Shown: piece by piece, positions 21,669 to 34,484 of the stretch
How the letters are laid out: every line of letters starts with the position of its first letter
How positions within the stretch are numbered: position 1 is the first letter of the stretch
DNA from: Leptolyngbya sp. FACHB-60
GTDB lineage: Bacteria; Cyanobacteriota; Cyanobacteriia; Phormidesmidales; Phormidesmidaceae
Length of the DNA stretch: 59,105 bases
Assembly (NCBI RefSeq): GCF_014695775.1
Contig: NZ_JACJOX010000009.1
Coordinates: forward strand, 1 to 59,105
Direction of reading: 5' to 3'
Notes under the pieces: generated by a model
The model's database searches: none
What the model was told of the DNA's origin: nothing
Seen by the model: the letters and a program-made list of their open reading frames with translations, nothing else
Translations under genes and position numbers: made by a program

Positions 21669-21947
21669 ATGTTTTTATACATTGTAGCTTATGACATCCC
21701 ATCAAATAGGCGGCGAAAGAAAGTGTCTGATATTCTTGAAGGCTATGGTAAGCGAGTTCAATATAGTGTTTTTGAGCTTGTTCTAGCTAAATCAAAGTAT
21801 GATGATATGAAACGAATATTAAGCCGTTATGTTAATTTTGAGGAAGATAGTCTTAGATTTTACCCAATTTCACAACATACCTTGGAACAGGTTGAAATTT
21901 GGGGTGGTGTACCTCTAACTCAGATGCAGAAATCGATTATTGTATGA
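21669..21947 (+). CDS. cas2: CRISPR adaptation protein Cas2
   Basis: The 92-residue protein has the Cas2 ferredoxin fold signature: MFLYIVAYDIPSNRRRKKV with the metal-binding Asp at residue 9, then GYGKRVQYSVFEL and a C-terminal LRFYPIS strand. Cas2 forms the central dimer of the Cas1-Cas2 spacer integration complex. The gene lies between cas1 and the leader, in the same orientation as the array. It appears intact, whereas cas1 beside it is frameshifted. Confidence 0.93.
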   Translation: MFLYIVAYDIPSNRRRKKVSDILEGYGKRVQYSVFELVLAKSKYDDMKRILSRYVNFEEDSLRFYPISQHTLEQVEIWGGVPLTQMQKSIIV

Positions 21948-22129
21948 ATTGCGAATAAAGTTATGAGCAGCGGTAGGACTTATTATTTGGTGATATCCCT
22001 CGAAAGGCGACTGAGTAAGGTTTTCGGGCTTTTGCAAGCCAACTCTGGATTGTCTGTAGTCGCCAAGGCAAGCATCCTTCGCAACCGAGGCCTGGACACC
22101 CTGCTGTGCTTAGGTGCAAGATAGGGTCA
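21948..22129 (+). promoter_or_regulatory. CRISPR leader
   Basis: The 182 bases between cas2 and the first repeat show no gene and include an AT-rich start, TTATTATTTGG, then GGTTTTCGGGCTTTTGCAAGCC. Placement between cas2 and the array, plus degenerate repeats at the far end of the array, make this the leader. New spacers would enter at 22130. Confidence 0.65.
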
Positions 22130-26942
<4,813 letters not shown>

Positions 26943-26945
26943 TTG

Positions 26946-27101
26946 TCAGTCGTGAGCGCGATCGCGCATAAAGGACAGGTCATCCCGGACAGTCCGCTCA
27001 CTCACCTCTAGAACGTCAGCTAAGCTTTGAGCTGTTTGCTGCTCTGGCTTTCGGATGAGTTCATCTATTTTGAGTAGTCGCTCTAACTGGATGCGTGACA
27101 T
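26946..27101 (-). pseudogene. truncated HTH N-terminus of a WYL-type regulator
   Basis: The frame runs from an ATG at 27101 to a TGA at 26946, four bases beyond the last repeat, and encodes 51 residues. The sequence (LLKIDELIRKP, SLADVLEVSERTVRDDLSFMRDR) is a clear winged-helix HTH start as in DeoR/WYL transcription factors. Full-length members continue with a RYHAPLEY-type linker and WYL domain; here the frame stops after RDRAHD. It is convergent to the array, so the array end has replaced the rest of the gene. It could also act as a small DNA-binding protein by itself. Confidence 0.6.
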
Positions 27102-27130
27102 TTGGCTTCCTTCAGTTGTATGGCGACCAT

Positions 27131-27177
27131 CCTAAGCAGTTAACCCGGCAAAAAAGCTTCCGGGTTAACTGCTTAGG
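27131..27177. repeat. perfect 18-bp inverted repeat
   Basis: CCTAAGCAGTTAACCCGG at 27131-27148 and its exact complement at 27160-27177 are separated by 11 bases. It lies between the HTH remnant and the partition genes. No T tract follows on either strand, so it is not an obvious terminator. It could be an operator, an attachment site or a strong hairpin. Confidence 0.6.
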
Positions 27178-27314
27178 AAAAGTTTTCATTATCTCCGGAA
27201 CAATGGCGTAAGTTTGAAACAAACGCACTGGTCTCATATGTAGCTATGGGACAGGACGATTGAAAATACACTCATAGCTAAATTCGTTTGTGATGGAATC
27301 GTTAGCATTTCCCT

Positions 27315-27623
27315 TTACAGGTCGTCGAGTTCATTAGGGTCGAATTCGAGGTTGAGCGTTGTGGGTTGGGCTTCTTCAGCTTTGGTAGGTTGCGGGACTT
27401 GCACTGGTGCTGCAGCCGGTGCTCCTGTTTGAAAGCAGTGCTGGATAAGTACACTATCTACCAGATCAGCCAGCTCAGAATCGGTAAGGTCTTGGGAGCG
27501 CTGGAGCAGAGTCTGCTTATTGGTCGCTCCGTATTCCTTGGCCAATAGATGGGCGAGGGTTGTCCCCTTAACCCAAATGCTGCGACCTTTAATCGATTGT
27601 CCTGGTTTTCGAGGCATTGTCAT
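27315..27623 (-). CDS. small ParR-like partner of the actin-like partition protein
   Basis: The 102-residue protein begins MTMPRKPGQSIKGRSIWVKGTTLAHLLAKEYGATNKQTLL, a short, basic, helical N-terminal part that could bind DNA, followed by an acidic Pro/Ala-rich tail ending FDPNELDDL. It starts five bases after the ParM-like gene, in the classic parMR order. ParR adaptors bind the centromere with the N-terminus and cap ParM filaments with the C-terminus. The call rests mainly on size, layout and position, not on direct similarity. Confidence 0.55.
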   Translation of the reverse strand: MTMPRKPGQSIKGRSIWVKGTTLAHLLAKEYGATNKQTLLQRSQDLTDSELADLVDSVLIQHCFQTGAPAAAPVQVPQPTKAEEAQPTTLNLEFDPNELDDL

Positions 27624-27628
27624 ATCCT

Positions 27629-28780
27629 TTAGGCGACTGCCGGTTCTTTGGATTCAGCCTTGGTCGGAGCCTTAGCTTTAGGTTTTTTAGAGGTGGCCGA
27701 GCATTTAGCCACAGTATCAAAAGGGTCAAAGTCAAACTTTGCTAGAGACTCATTCAACTCACCACTTAGCAAGGGTAGAAGCTTATGGGTGTACATCGAC
27801 TCAGCATTTGCCAGGAGAGGGTCGCCTTCGTACAACCTAATACCACGTTTACCTAGGAAGCCTTCTATCTTAGGAAGCTTGACGCCGCCACCAATAGCGA
27901 TGACCCGATAGTCACTTCCATTGCGCTCAGCCAGAGCCTTAAGCGCGGGGCCTACAGCATCAACGATCCACTCCTTCAAGCAGGCTGTATAAACGCTCGT
28001 GATGTTCAAGCACTTACCATCGCCTCGGTAGAAGACTTTTTCCATGCCACCTTCGGTAGCTTCAACCAGACCATTGCCAACGTAGATAGGGTTTCCAGAC
28101 ATCCCACCTAGCATGGCCTGTAGCTCGGAATGGTTAGTGATTCGGTCGATTAGGTTACCAACACCGTAACCGCTGCGATGAGTCTGGTCGTTTAGTGGAA
28201 TTCCATCCCTAGAACGAGGAGTCAGTAGACAAGTCAAATAACCAATGTCTAAGGTACAGAACTCAGTTCCTTGAGCGATCGCTGAGCCCTCAGAGATTAC
28301 ACCGCTCACGGGCATCTTGATTTGAATCTTGTAGGTTTTGCCGTTACAGACAACCTGGTGCCAGCCAGTAAACTGAGCGACAAGTTTAGCACCGAGCGCC
28401 TTGGGGTTATGGCTAGAGCAAATCATTACCACGTTGGTTTCCCCAGCGGGAATCTGAGCTTCACGAATGAGGGCAGCTAAGAGCAGTGGAAGAGCGTTGG
28501 TGGTCTTGAGATTGGATTCCTCGTAGGGGGTGTCAGGCCGAAGCTTACGGTCGATAACACTACCACCGGCAATCCAGAGCCTGCCAGCTAACTCAGCATT
28601 AGAGCCAGCGACATAGTGCAAAACGTCTGGGGCGACTGATTCATAATCAGCGATGAAGTCTTTCTCCGTGCCAAATTTCACAAGAGAGCGAATCATCACA
28701 GGCGGGCAGTGCTGGCTGAAGATTTTTAAGTTCCCAGCACCAGGGTCAGCAGCAAGAAAAAGTGTGTCAGAGTGAGCCAT
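27629..28780 (-). CDS. ParM/StbA-like actin-fold partition ATPase
   Basis: The chosen start (MAHSDTLFLAAD) gives 383 residues; an upstream in-frame start at 28825 lies inside the operator-like dyad and is less likely. LFLAADPGAGNLKIF is the first phosphate loop of the actin/Hsp70 fold. A central TLDIGYLTCLL and the C-terminal VIAIGGGVKLPKIEGFLGKRG (adenosine loop) fit the ParM/StbA family. These ATPases form filaments that push plasmid copies apart. The C-terminal 20 residues are Lys/Ala-rich and probably disordered. It forms an operon with the small gene downstream. Confidence 0.75.
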   Translation of the reverse strand: MAHSDTLFLAADPGAGNLKIFSQHCPPVMIRSLVKFGTEKDFIADYESVAPDVLHYVAGSNAELAGRLWIAGGSVIDRKLRPDTPYEESNLKTTNALPLLLAALIREAQIPAGETNVVMICSSHNPKALGAKLVAQFTGWHQVVCNGKTYKIQIKMPVSGVISEGSAIAQGTEFCTLDIGYLTCLLTPRSRDGIPLNDQTHRSGYGVGNLIDRITNHSELQAMLGGMSGNPIYVGNGLVEATEGGMEKVFYRGDGKCLNITSVYTACLKEWIVDAVGPALKALAERNGSDYRVIAIGGGVKLPKIEGFLGKRGIRLYEGDPLLANAESMYTHKLLPLLSGELNESLAKFDFDPFDTVAKCSATSKKPKAKAPTKAESKEPAVA

Positions 28781-28816
28781 ATTTTTTAAGTGCCATAAAG
28801 GTCTTTTAGTGGGTTC

Positions 28817-28966
28817 AATAATCACACTATAGGTATAGTGCGATTATTAAATAATTATACCATTAGTATTTTATGGTAATCCGCTAGAGGGGCCTTGAAG
28901 TGCTCAAGCTATCCCTAAAAAACGATAATCACAAGATAAATACCCCGTGGTTATTGCGTGATTATT
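28817..28966. promoter_or_regulatory. dyad repeats upstream of the partition operon, centromere- or operator-like
   Basis: A 15-bp imperfect palindrome (AATAATCACACTATA / TATAGTGCGATTATT) lies at 28817-28848. A second dyad (GATAATCACAAGATAA at 28924-28939 and TTATTGCGTGATTATT at 28951-28966) repeats the ATAATCAC core. Four copies of this core lie in 150 bases just upstream of the ParM-like gene. Type II partition centromeres and ParR operators lie in the same place. Confidence 0.5.
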
Positions 28967-28982
28967 TATCCAGTAGAAATAC

Positions 28983-29219
28983 TTAGGGGAATTCGCAACT
29001 TAATTCAGAAAACTCTACTGAATCAACGAAGCTTTTAAGGACTTTTGTGGTCTCTTCATTCGCTTCGTAGAAGAGAACTCCATCGCAGGCTTGAGCAAAC
29101 ATCTGGTTCTGCCCGTAACGCTGGGCATCCATTATCAGTGCATAGCCAAACCGTCTAGAGAGCATCTCTCTAGTTTTCTCATCAACACCAGCGTCTGTCA
29201 CATCTAGAAAACCATTCAC
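28983..29219 (-). CDS. small hypothetical protein (78 residues)
   Basis: The sequence MNGFLDVTDAGVDEKTREMLSRRFGYALIMDAQRYGQ is helical with conserved-looking Asp/Arg residues, and the C-terminus is acidic (KSFVDSVEFSELSCEFP). The start overlaps the end of the upstream gene at 29216 by four bases (ATGA), which suggests translational coupling and supports both as real genes. No known family was recognised. It lies upstream of the ParM-like gene on the same strand, probably part of the same replicon. Confidence 0.45.
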   Translation of the reverse strand: MNGFLDVTDAGVDEKTREMLSRRFGYALIMDAQRYGQNQMFAQACDGVLFYEANEETTKVLKSFVDSVEFSELSCEFP

Positions 29220-29428
29220 CAGCCGAGCGGGCGGCAGACTAAATACGTCTGACCATCTACGACTTTGAGGCCATCTTTCTCAGTAGTGGTGAGGTTTACT
29301 TGGGCTATGGCAGAGCCGGTTGCGTGGTAGGTTACTTCAACGACGCTAACCCCATAACCATCTATTTGACTAACAACCCGCTCGGGGATGTAGAACTCAT
29401 AGTCCTCTTTAACTGTGGGAGCCTCCAC
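29216..29428 (-). CDS. small hypothetical protein (70 residues), coupled to the next gene
   Basis: The sequence MEAPTVKEDYEFYIPERVVSQIDGYGVSVVEVTYHATGSAIAQVNLTTTEK is beta-rich. It overlaps the following gene by four bases. No signal, membrane segment or known motif is visible. Its position at the head of a small operon beside partition genes is typical of plasmid accessory genes. Confidence 0.4.
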   Translation of the reverse strand: MEAPTVKEDYEFYIPERVVSQIDGYGVSVVEVTYHATGSAIAQVNLTTTEKDGLKVVDGQTYLVCRPLGW

Positions 29429-29448
29429 TCGATCGTGGATAGCTTTAA

Positions 29449-29637
29449 GGAGAATGTACCAGCGGTGAGTGGACAGTTAAGCAAATAGCAGTTCAACTCA
29501 CCAGCAGGCACACCAGGACCAAGTTGGACGTGAGCACTGAGAACCTGGAGCGGCTGGAATGGTTTGGCCTAGTGTTGTCCGAGGAGAAGGAGGGAATCCT
29601 ATACTGGCACTTCATTGAGTCAGCGAAGGCCGCTTAA
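29449..29637 (+). pseudogene. remnant of a winged-helix-like protein
   Basis: The frame after an upstream stop at 29446 encodes WTVKQIAVQLTSRHTRTKL and LERLEWFGLVLSEEKEGIL, a pattern like the end of a winged-helix DNA-binding domain, ending in TAA at 29637. It has no ATG; only internal TTG and GTG codons could start it. It is on the strand opposite the two small genes to its left and overlaps none of them. Confidence 0.3.
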
Positions 29638-29658
29638 ACATAAAGAAAGGGAAAAAAT

Positions 29659-29877
29659 ATGGCTATCGATCCTTATAAACCAGAACTCGCAAAACGCCAG
29701 ACAGCCTTTCAAATCGCCACTAAGCAGCTCATGGATCGCTTAAATCAAAATATAGGCCTGGCCAGCCAGGGTAAAGCTGACTTTGCTGAAAACTTCAATG
29801 GAACATTAGAGGCGCTGCGGGATTACGAACAATCAGGCCGTGAGTTATCTGAATGGATTTCACAAAAAGGTAGCTGA
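29659..29877 (+). CDS. small helical hypothetical protein (72 residues)
   Basis: The gene has a good purine-rich ribosome site (AAGAAAGGG) before the ATG. The sequence MAIDPYKPELAKRQTAFQIATKQLMDRL ... FNGTLEALRDYEQSGRELSEWISQ is helical and lacks cysteines. Function not recognised. It is the last gene before the first insertion sequence. Confidence 0.5.
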   Translation: MAIDPYKPELAKRQTAFQIATKQLMDRLNQNIGLASQGKADFAENFNGTLEALRDYEQSGRELSEWISQKGS

Positions 29878-29964
29878 TTGAAAGACCATTGTTTGCGTTT
29901 TCGACCTATGTAACACCTCCTTTTTTGCATTTTAACCCTAGGTAGAAGGCAGGCAGCGGCGCTA

Positions 29965-31375
29965 GGTTTACCTCAATGGTGACAACTTAAGCATAGGTTT
30001 GAGAAGTCAAGGTAGTGGGTGCGGGGTCGAACGTAAGTCTAGGAGGCTTTTTGCGCCAAGCTTTGACCGTACCGAGGTCAGCATTGGCTGGGTCAGTGAA
30101 GTAGGCAATGAGGTCATGGGCTGGCCCCTTCGAGTGGGCGACGGAGAAGTGATAGAGGCCGCGAAAGATCATTTCTAGAGACAGGCGCTCAACCGGAAGA
30201 CTTAAGGCATTGGCCAGGTCATCGGCTAAATCGACCAAGACGAGGTAGATAATCCAGGTCGCCCAGACCTGTAAGCGAATGCCATTGGGTGAGCCCGTCC
30301 AGAGGTAGCTGAGGCCAAGCAGGCGTTTGACCAGGTTGAAGGACTCTTCGATGCGCCATCGGCGTTGATAGAGGTCAGCGACGACTCCCGGAGGCAAGAC
30401 GGTGGGGTCAAGCACCGAGGTGAGGTAGGTGTGCCACTGCTGGCCTCGTCGGACTTCCACTAAGCGCAGCGTCAGGATGGGATTACCCTGATAGCCCTTG
30501 CCCAAACGGACCTGGGAATCGCGATGCCAGGGACTCTCGCTGAGTGGCTTGAGCACCTCAATCGGGCCATTCGCTCGCACCCGTGTAATGAAGCCTGCCC
30601 CTTGGCGGATGAGGGACTCAAAAAACCGAAAGTCCCAAAACCCACGGTCTAGAATCATCAACGTTTTGGGGCCAATGGCCTGATGCAATCGGGGCATAAA
30701 CGCCGTGTCATGGGTGTAGGGATTGGCCTCTATCCACACGGCGACTGGCGTCTGTCGCACTAAATCTAGAATGACCATCATCTTGCCGCCTAGCTCGGCG
30801 ACCTTGGCGTCTTCTAAACTCTTGAGCTTGCGAAACAGCGCTTCTAGCGTCGAGCCATCGGCAATCCAGACTCGCTCAAAGGACCGCAGCGCCACCGTCA
30901 CACTCTCGGGTAGGGGGCGCTGAACTCGCTCGGCCCAGCGCTGATGAATCAGCGGCACTAAGTCCTTGAAGACCTGCTCAAACAACTCGCTGGGAAAGTC
31001 TAGCAGTCGGTTCGAGAGGGCTTGTTGACTCACGGGCGCGCCTTGCACCACAGCAGGTCTTCGCGGTTTAACACCCGACACAACTCACGCACCGACGGCA
31101 CCTGACGCCAGAGCAGCGTCAGAATAGCGGCCATCATCAACGGCAAGGTTAAGATTCGTGCCCGGAGTCCCAGTTGCCGATATAAACCGCTTTGCGCATA
31201 TACCGTTGGCGTTAGCAGATCATTCAGCCGGGCTTTGACTTCTTCGCTCTCCACATAGGGTTGGTTGCGTGGACGAACGTGATCTCGATGGCTGGAGCTA
31301 CGAGTCATGTCACCATCTCCGAAAGGCGCTTGACGGCTAGCCTAGCGTCTTAAATTGTCACCGTTGGGTTTACCT
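29965..31375. mobile_element. insertion sequence of the IS4 family (copy 1) with 9-bp target duplication
   Basis: The element spans 29974-31366 (1393 bp). Its ends are CAATGGTGACAACTTAAG and, on the other strand, CAACGGTGACAATTTAAG, matching at 16 of 18 positions. GGTTTACCT flanks it on both sides (29965-29973, 31367-31375), a 9-bp target duplication. The target is one copy of a 75-bp repeat that also occurs at 31768. The transposase is on the minus strand. Confidence 0.85.
29987..31308 (-). pseudogene. IS4-family transposase in two frames
   Basis: The N-terminal 92 residues (from 31308) include YRQLGLRARILTLPLMM and RELCRVLNREDLLWC. The rest is in another frame (VQGAPVSQQALSNRLLDFP onward). 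The larger part has the DDE layout: D in RVWIADGSTLEALF, D in LMILDRGFWDF and E in YQRRWRIEESFNLVKR, the IS4 Y-(2)-R-(3)-E-(6)-K signature. The two frames overlap around 31030-31081. A frameshift there, natural or mutational, would be needed for one full protein of about 440 residues. Confidence 0.75.
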
Positions 31376-31441
31376 ATAAACCGCGTGCCTTATCTGACAT
31401 CATCAGTTCGCCTTCGCAGTGGGGAGCCTTCCCTCTCCCCA
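31367..31441. repeat. 75-bp direct repeat, copy 1
   Basis: It begins GGTTTACC and includes CCGCG, GCCTT, CATCA and TTCGC blocks shared at about three quarters of positions with 31768-31842. The first IS4 element inserted into this copy. Confidence 0.45.
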
Positions 31442-31489
31442 TAAAAATAGCCTCCCTATGAAAGCCTTGAATTTGGTTTGGATTTTCTA

Positions 31490-31777
31490 TCAGCTCTGAT
31501 AACACCACCGCTTCAATTTTTTGACCTCTTCCCGCAGCTCCTCAGGCGACCCTTCGTGCCGCTCGATTAGGGACAATAAATTAATTTGGAAGTCATAATC
31601 CACAAAACTAAAGCGGGATGTTACCGCAAGGGCAACGTCTAGTTCCCCAGCGGCAAGCAGGAGCGCGATCGATTCAAGGAGCTGGACGCATGTGAGCCCA
31701 CTCCTAGCGGCGATCGTTTCAATCTTTTCTATCGCGGCTGGTTCAAGGGAGAGTGCGGGCGGCGTTGGGTTTACCGA
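31490..31777 (-). pseudogene. helical protein fragment without a start codon
   Basis: The minus-strand frame between stops encodes about 95 residues: EPAAIEKIETIAARSGLTC, LLLAAGELDVALAVTSRFSF and a C-terminal EELREEVKKLKRW. It is a believable helical protein, but no ATG, GTG or TTG opens it, and the second 75-bp repeat cuts it at the 5' side. It was probably truncated by recombination. Confidence 0.35.
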
Positions 31778-31842
31778 TTAGCCGCGCGCCTTCCTTGCCA
31801 TCATTGGTTCGCTTTCGCAGTAGGGGGCCTGCCTTCTTCCCT
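31768..31842. repeat. 75-bp direct repeat, copy 2
   Basis: This is the partner of 31367-31441. The bases before it (GGCGGCGTTG) also resemble the left flank of the first IS4 element, so the repeat once extended through that insertion site. Confidence 0.45.
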
Positions 31843-32079
31843 ACGTTAGAAAGGCAATGCCTGAAACCCTCGATGTACAGAGAGGTGCGGGACACTCTGG
31901 TGGGATAAAAAAGCCCCGTGGTAGGAGCCTGAAACAGTTTTTCATCTCTGTATCAGTCTTGGGGTAAGAGCTTCCTTTTCTCTTCTTCCGTCATGCGTGG
32001 GTTCCGACGAATTGCCTCGTCGTATGCCGCGTACGGATCTTCCCCAGAACCTTCAGGCTCATCATCATAGTCAGCAACA

Positions 32080-33411
32080 GGTTTTGGCCTGACTGCCTGA
32101 CAGAAGTGGGTGAAAGGCTTGAAACCTCGTGAAGCGAGGGGGAAAGGGTGAGGTGACATGAGACGCTGAAATTTGCGTCATCTCAGGGTCTGTACCATGT
32201 CAGCCACCACCTGTCTCTATGATCAAGTGCTGTCCTTGCTGCGTCAATATAGCCATCGCCGTGACCTGCGGCACCTCAAAGCGCTGGCTTGGATGGTGAC
32301 CGCGCTAGTGTGCAGCGGTCGGTTGAGCCTGCCGGAATGGGAATCGTATGTGCCGAGTCGCGCTTGCCAGGCGCAAAGCACCGAACGACGGTGGCAGCGC
32401 TTCATGAGCAATCGACGGGTTCGCGTCAAAAGTTTGTACGTGCCCTTGGTGCTAGCGGCGATTCACCAGTGGCAAGGGCGACGGCTCTATCTGGCGCTCG
32501 ATACGACGGTGCTGTGGAATCGCTACTGCATGATTCACCTGTCGGTGACCTGTTGCGGACGAGCCGTGCCGCTGCTGTGGCGGGTTTTGGAGCATCCTAG
32601 TGCTACCGTCAGTACGGAGCGATATCTCCCCCTGTTGCGGTTAGCCCATCGGCTGTTGCAGCCCTACCCTGATGTGATGGTGTTAGCAGACCGGGGGTTT
32701 GCTAACCATGACCTGCTGGCGTGGTTAAGCCAAAGTCGATGGCACTATTGTTTACGCTTGCCCAGTGATGTGGTGGTGCATGGCCCCCCCGTCATCCCAT
32801 AGCGGTGGGCTATCTCTGGCCTGCCAAGGGCGAAGCCCGATTCTATGAGACCGTCGGGCTCTGGAGCGATGGCCGCTGGCCCTGCAACCTCGTGCTGGCC
32901 AATGTCAAAAGCGTCAAGGAACCCTGGGCCGTTATCACCGATGAACGGCCGTCCCTCAACACCTTGTGGCAATATGCCCTTCGCCTTCGCGTCGAGGAGC
33001 TTTTTCTCGATTCCAAGTCGGGGGCCTTTGAGCTAGAAGCCTCCGGCATTCGCTCGGCTACCGCCCTCGAACGGCTCTATCTCGTCGCTGCCGTCGCTAT
33101 CCTCTATGGCACCACTCAGGGCATGGCCGTCCAACTCGATGGCCTCCGTACTCAGGTTGACCCTCATTGGACACGGGGCATCAGTTACCTCAAAATTGGC
33201 CTCCGCTGGCTCAAGGGAGCCGTCAACAAAGGGCGTCCACTGCTCCAGCTCATTGCCCTCTTCACCATTGACCCGGAGCCCTGTTTTGCCTCTAAAAAAG
33301 CTGAAGCCCAGTACTATGACCGCATCTGGTTCTCTAGAATCCAGTCTTTGCACTGTCAGCTACCACCCTGGGAGGCAGCCTAAAGATGTGTCAGGCAGTC
33401 AGGGTTTTGGC
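32080..33411. mobile_element. insertion sequence of the IS4 family (copy 2, different type) with 9-bp target duplication
   Basis: The element spans 32089-33402 (1314 bp). Both ends read CTGACTGCCTGACA inward, a perfect 14-bp inverted repeat. GGTTTTGGC flanks it at 32080-32088 and 33403-33411. It interrupts the RHH gene. It is not closely related to copy 1: ends and transposase differ. Confidence 0.9.
32197..33383 (+). pseudogene. IS4-like transposase, frame broken at a C run
   Basis: The first part (32197-32802, MSATTCLYDQVLSLLRQY) has D in LYLALDTTVLWNRY and D in VMVLADRGFANHDLL. The frame then ends just after a run of seven Cs at 32783-32789. The second part is in the next frame (HPIAVGYLWPAKGEARFYET) and carries the E of YALRLRVEELFLDSKSG. 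One base changed in the C run would restore a protein of about 395 residues. Slippage at the run may also produce it. Confidence 0.75.
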
Positions 33412-33940
33412 TTTGGCTTCATGGATTTGGACATTAGCGCAGCTGGTGGGGTAAACAAAACGCCATCGTATTCATCGTCGTCCTCATCGTATTCATCGTC
33501 GTCCTCAATGAGTGCATGAGGGGGTGAGGTTTCTAACTTAACTTCAGCGGGTGTTTGGGGCCGATGGGCTTTAGGCTCGACCGCAGTGGAGGTCTGGGGC
33601 AGTTGCTTAACCTCAATGAGTGCTGCTCCCTCAGGCCATAGAGAGCGCTTACCATTCACAATCTGAGCCGCGATAATTCCTAGAAGGGTGCTGGCGGTGG
33701 TGCCATTTTCTTTAGCGATCACTTCAAACCCTTGCTGAATCTCTAGGGACATGGGAACTGAAGAATTGGAGGAGGATGGATGGGGTTTAGGTTCCTCACT
33801 TAATTCACGAGCCACCAAATCGGAAACCCACGCGCTCGTGCTCAATTCTGCCTGCTCAGCTGCCCGGTCAGCTTTCTCTTTTAGCTCGGGTTCAACATAG
33901 GAAACGATTTTTTGCTTAAGTGTAACCATAAGCTTGCTCG

Positions 33941-34077
33941 GTGTACATAAATCTGTATATACTTTATCATGAGTATATACATAATACAAGAGGTTGCGGC
34001 CCTGCATGCACACCTTGACAAAGGTAAATACACTAGTGGGCATAAAAGTGTATACGAATTCAATGCAGTGTATACAC
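33941..34077. promoter_or_regulatory. GTATAC-type sites upstream of the RHH gene
   Basis: Short palindromes of the form GTATAC or GTATATAC occur at about 33941, 33954, 33972, 34048-34055 and 34068-34077, just upstream of the RHH start at 33929. The last two are spaced 20 bp apart. RHH repressors often bind such tandem palindromes at their own promoters; autoregulation is inferred. Confidence 0.45.
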
Positions 34078-34174
34078 CGAGTGCCCACCCCTCTCCCCTT
34101 CAAGCGCAGAATCGCCGCAAAACGCGAGAATTTTGACTAGATGTCCGGCAAGGCCAGGGGCGAAAAAAAGAGCG

Positions 34175-34349
34175 ATCGCTGAAACCCTTGCTGTGTATAG
34201 ATTTCGGCGATTTGCGGTATTAAAAAAACAGTCAATCGCTGAAACCCTTATATACCAGAGGTTTCAGCGATTGGCGAAAAAGCCGACCGCAAATGGCGCG
34301 CTTTTTTCTCGACGGCTGAAAGCCTTACAGGGTAATGGTTTCAGCGATT
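34175..34349. repeat. iteron-like cluster
   Basis: The motif AATCGCTGAAACC occurs as two direct copies (34175-34189 with ATCGCTGAAACCCTT, and 34234-34250) and two inverted copies (GGTTTCAGCGATT at 34260-34272 and 34337-34349). A weaker version, CGGCGATTTGCGG, lies at about 34205. Sites of this kind are typical of plasmid origins. Confidence 0.6.
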
Positions 34350-34447
34350 ATTCTTTTATGCTTTCAAACACATACTGTAAGCATGTATGACTCCTACTAT
34401 GGTGCTACCCTTGACTCCTGAGCACTTATTCTTGGTGCCTATAGCCT

Positions 34448-34484
34448 AGAAAAAAATAGAAAAAATAGAAAAAAAAGAAAAAAA
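34448..34484. other. phased A-tracts
   Basis: Four A runs of six to eight bases, separated by TAG or G, lie about 100 bases from the iteron-like cluster. A-tracts bend DNA and melt easily and are common in origins. On the minus strand they give a T-rich stretch that may also end transcription of the polymerase gene. Confidence 0.4.

Larger units (their letters stand above)
31953..33929 (-). pseudogene. ribbon-helix-helix DNA-binding gene split by an insertion sequence
   Basis: The 5' part (33929 to 33412) starts MVTLKQKIVSYVEPELKEK and continues ADRAAEQAELSTSAWVSDLV, an RHH domain of the CopG/MetJ type, followed by a Pro/Ser/Asp-rich tail. The 3' part (32079 to 31953) encodes VADYDDEPEG...EEEKRKLLPQD. 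Removing the insertion and one copy of GGTTTTGGC joins the two in frame, ...KPKP-VADYDDE..., giving 217 residues. The longer frame reaching 34103 has no support; MVTLK is the natural start, next to a set of GTATAC sites. Such proteins repress plasmid genes. Confidence 0.75.

Noticed and set aside
27131..27177. Rho-independent terminator for the partition operon
   Set aside because: The stem is strong, but no T tract follows on either strand; it is listed as an inverted repeat instead.
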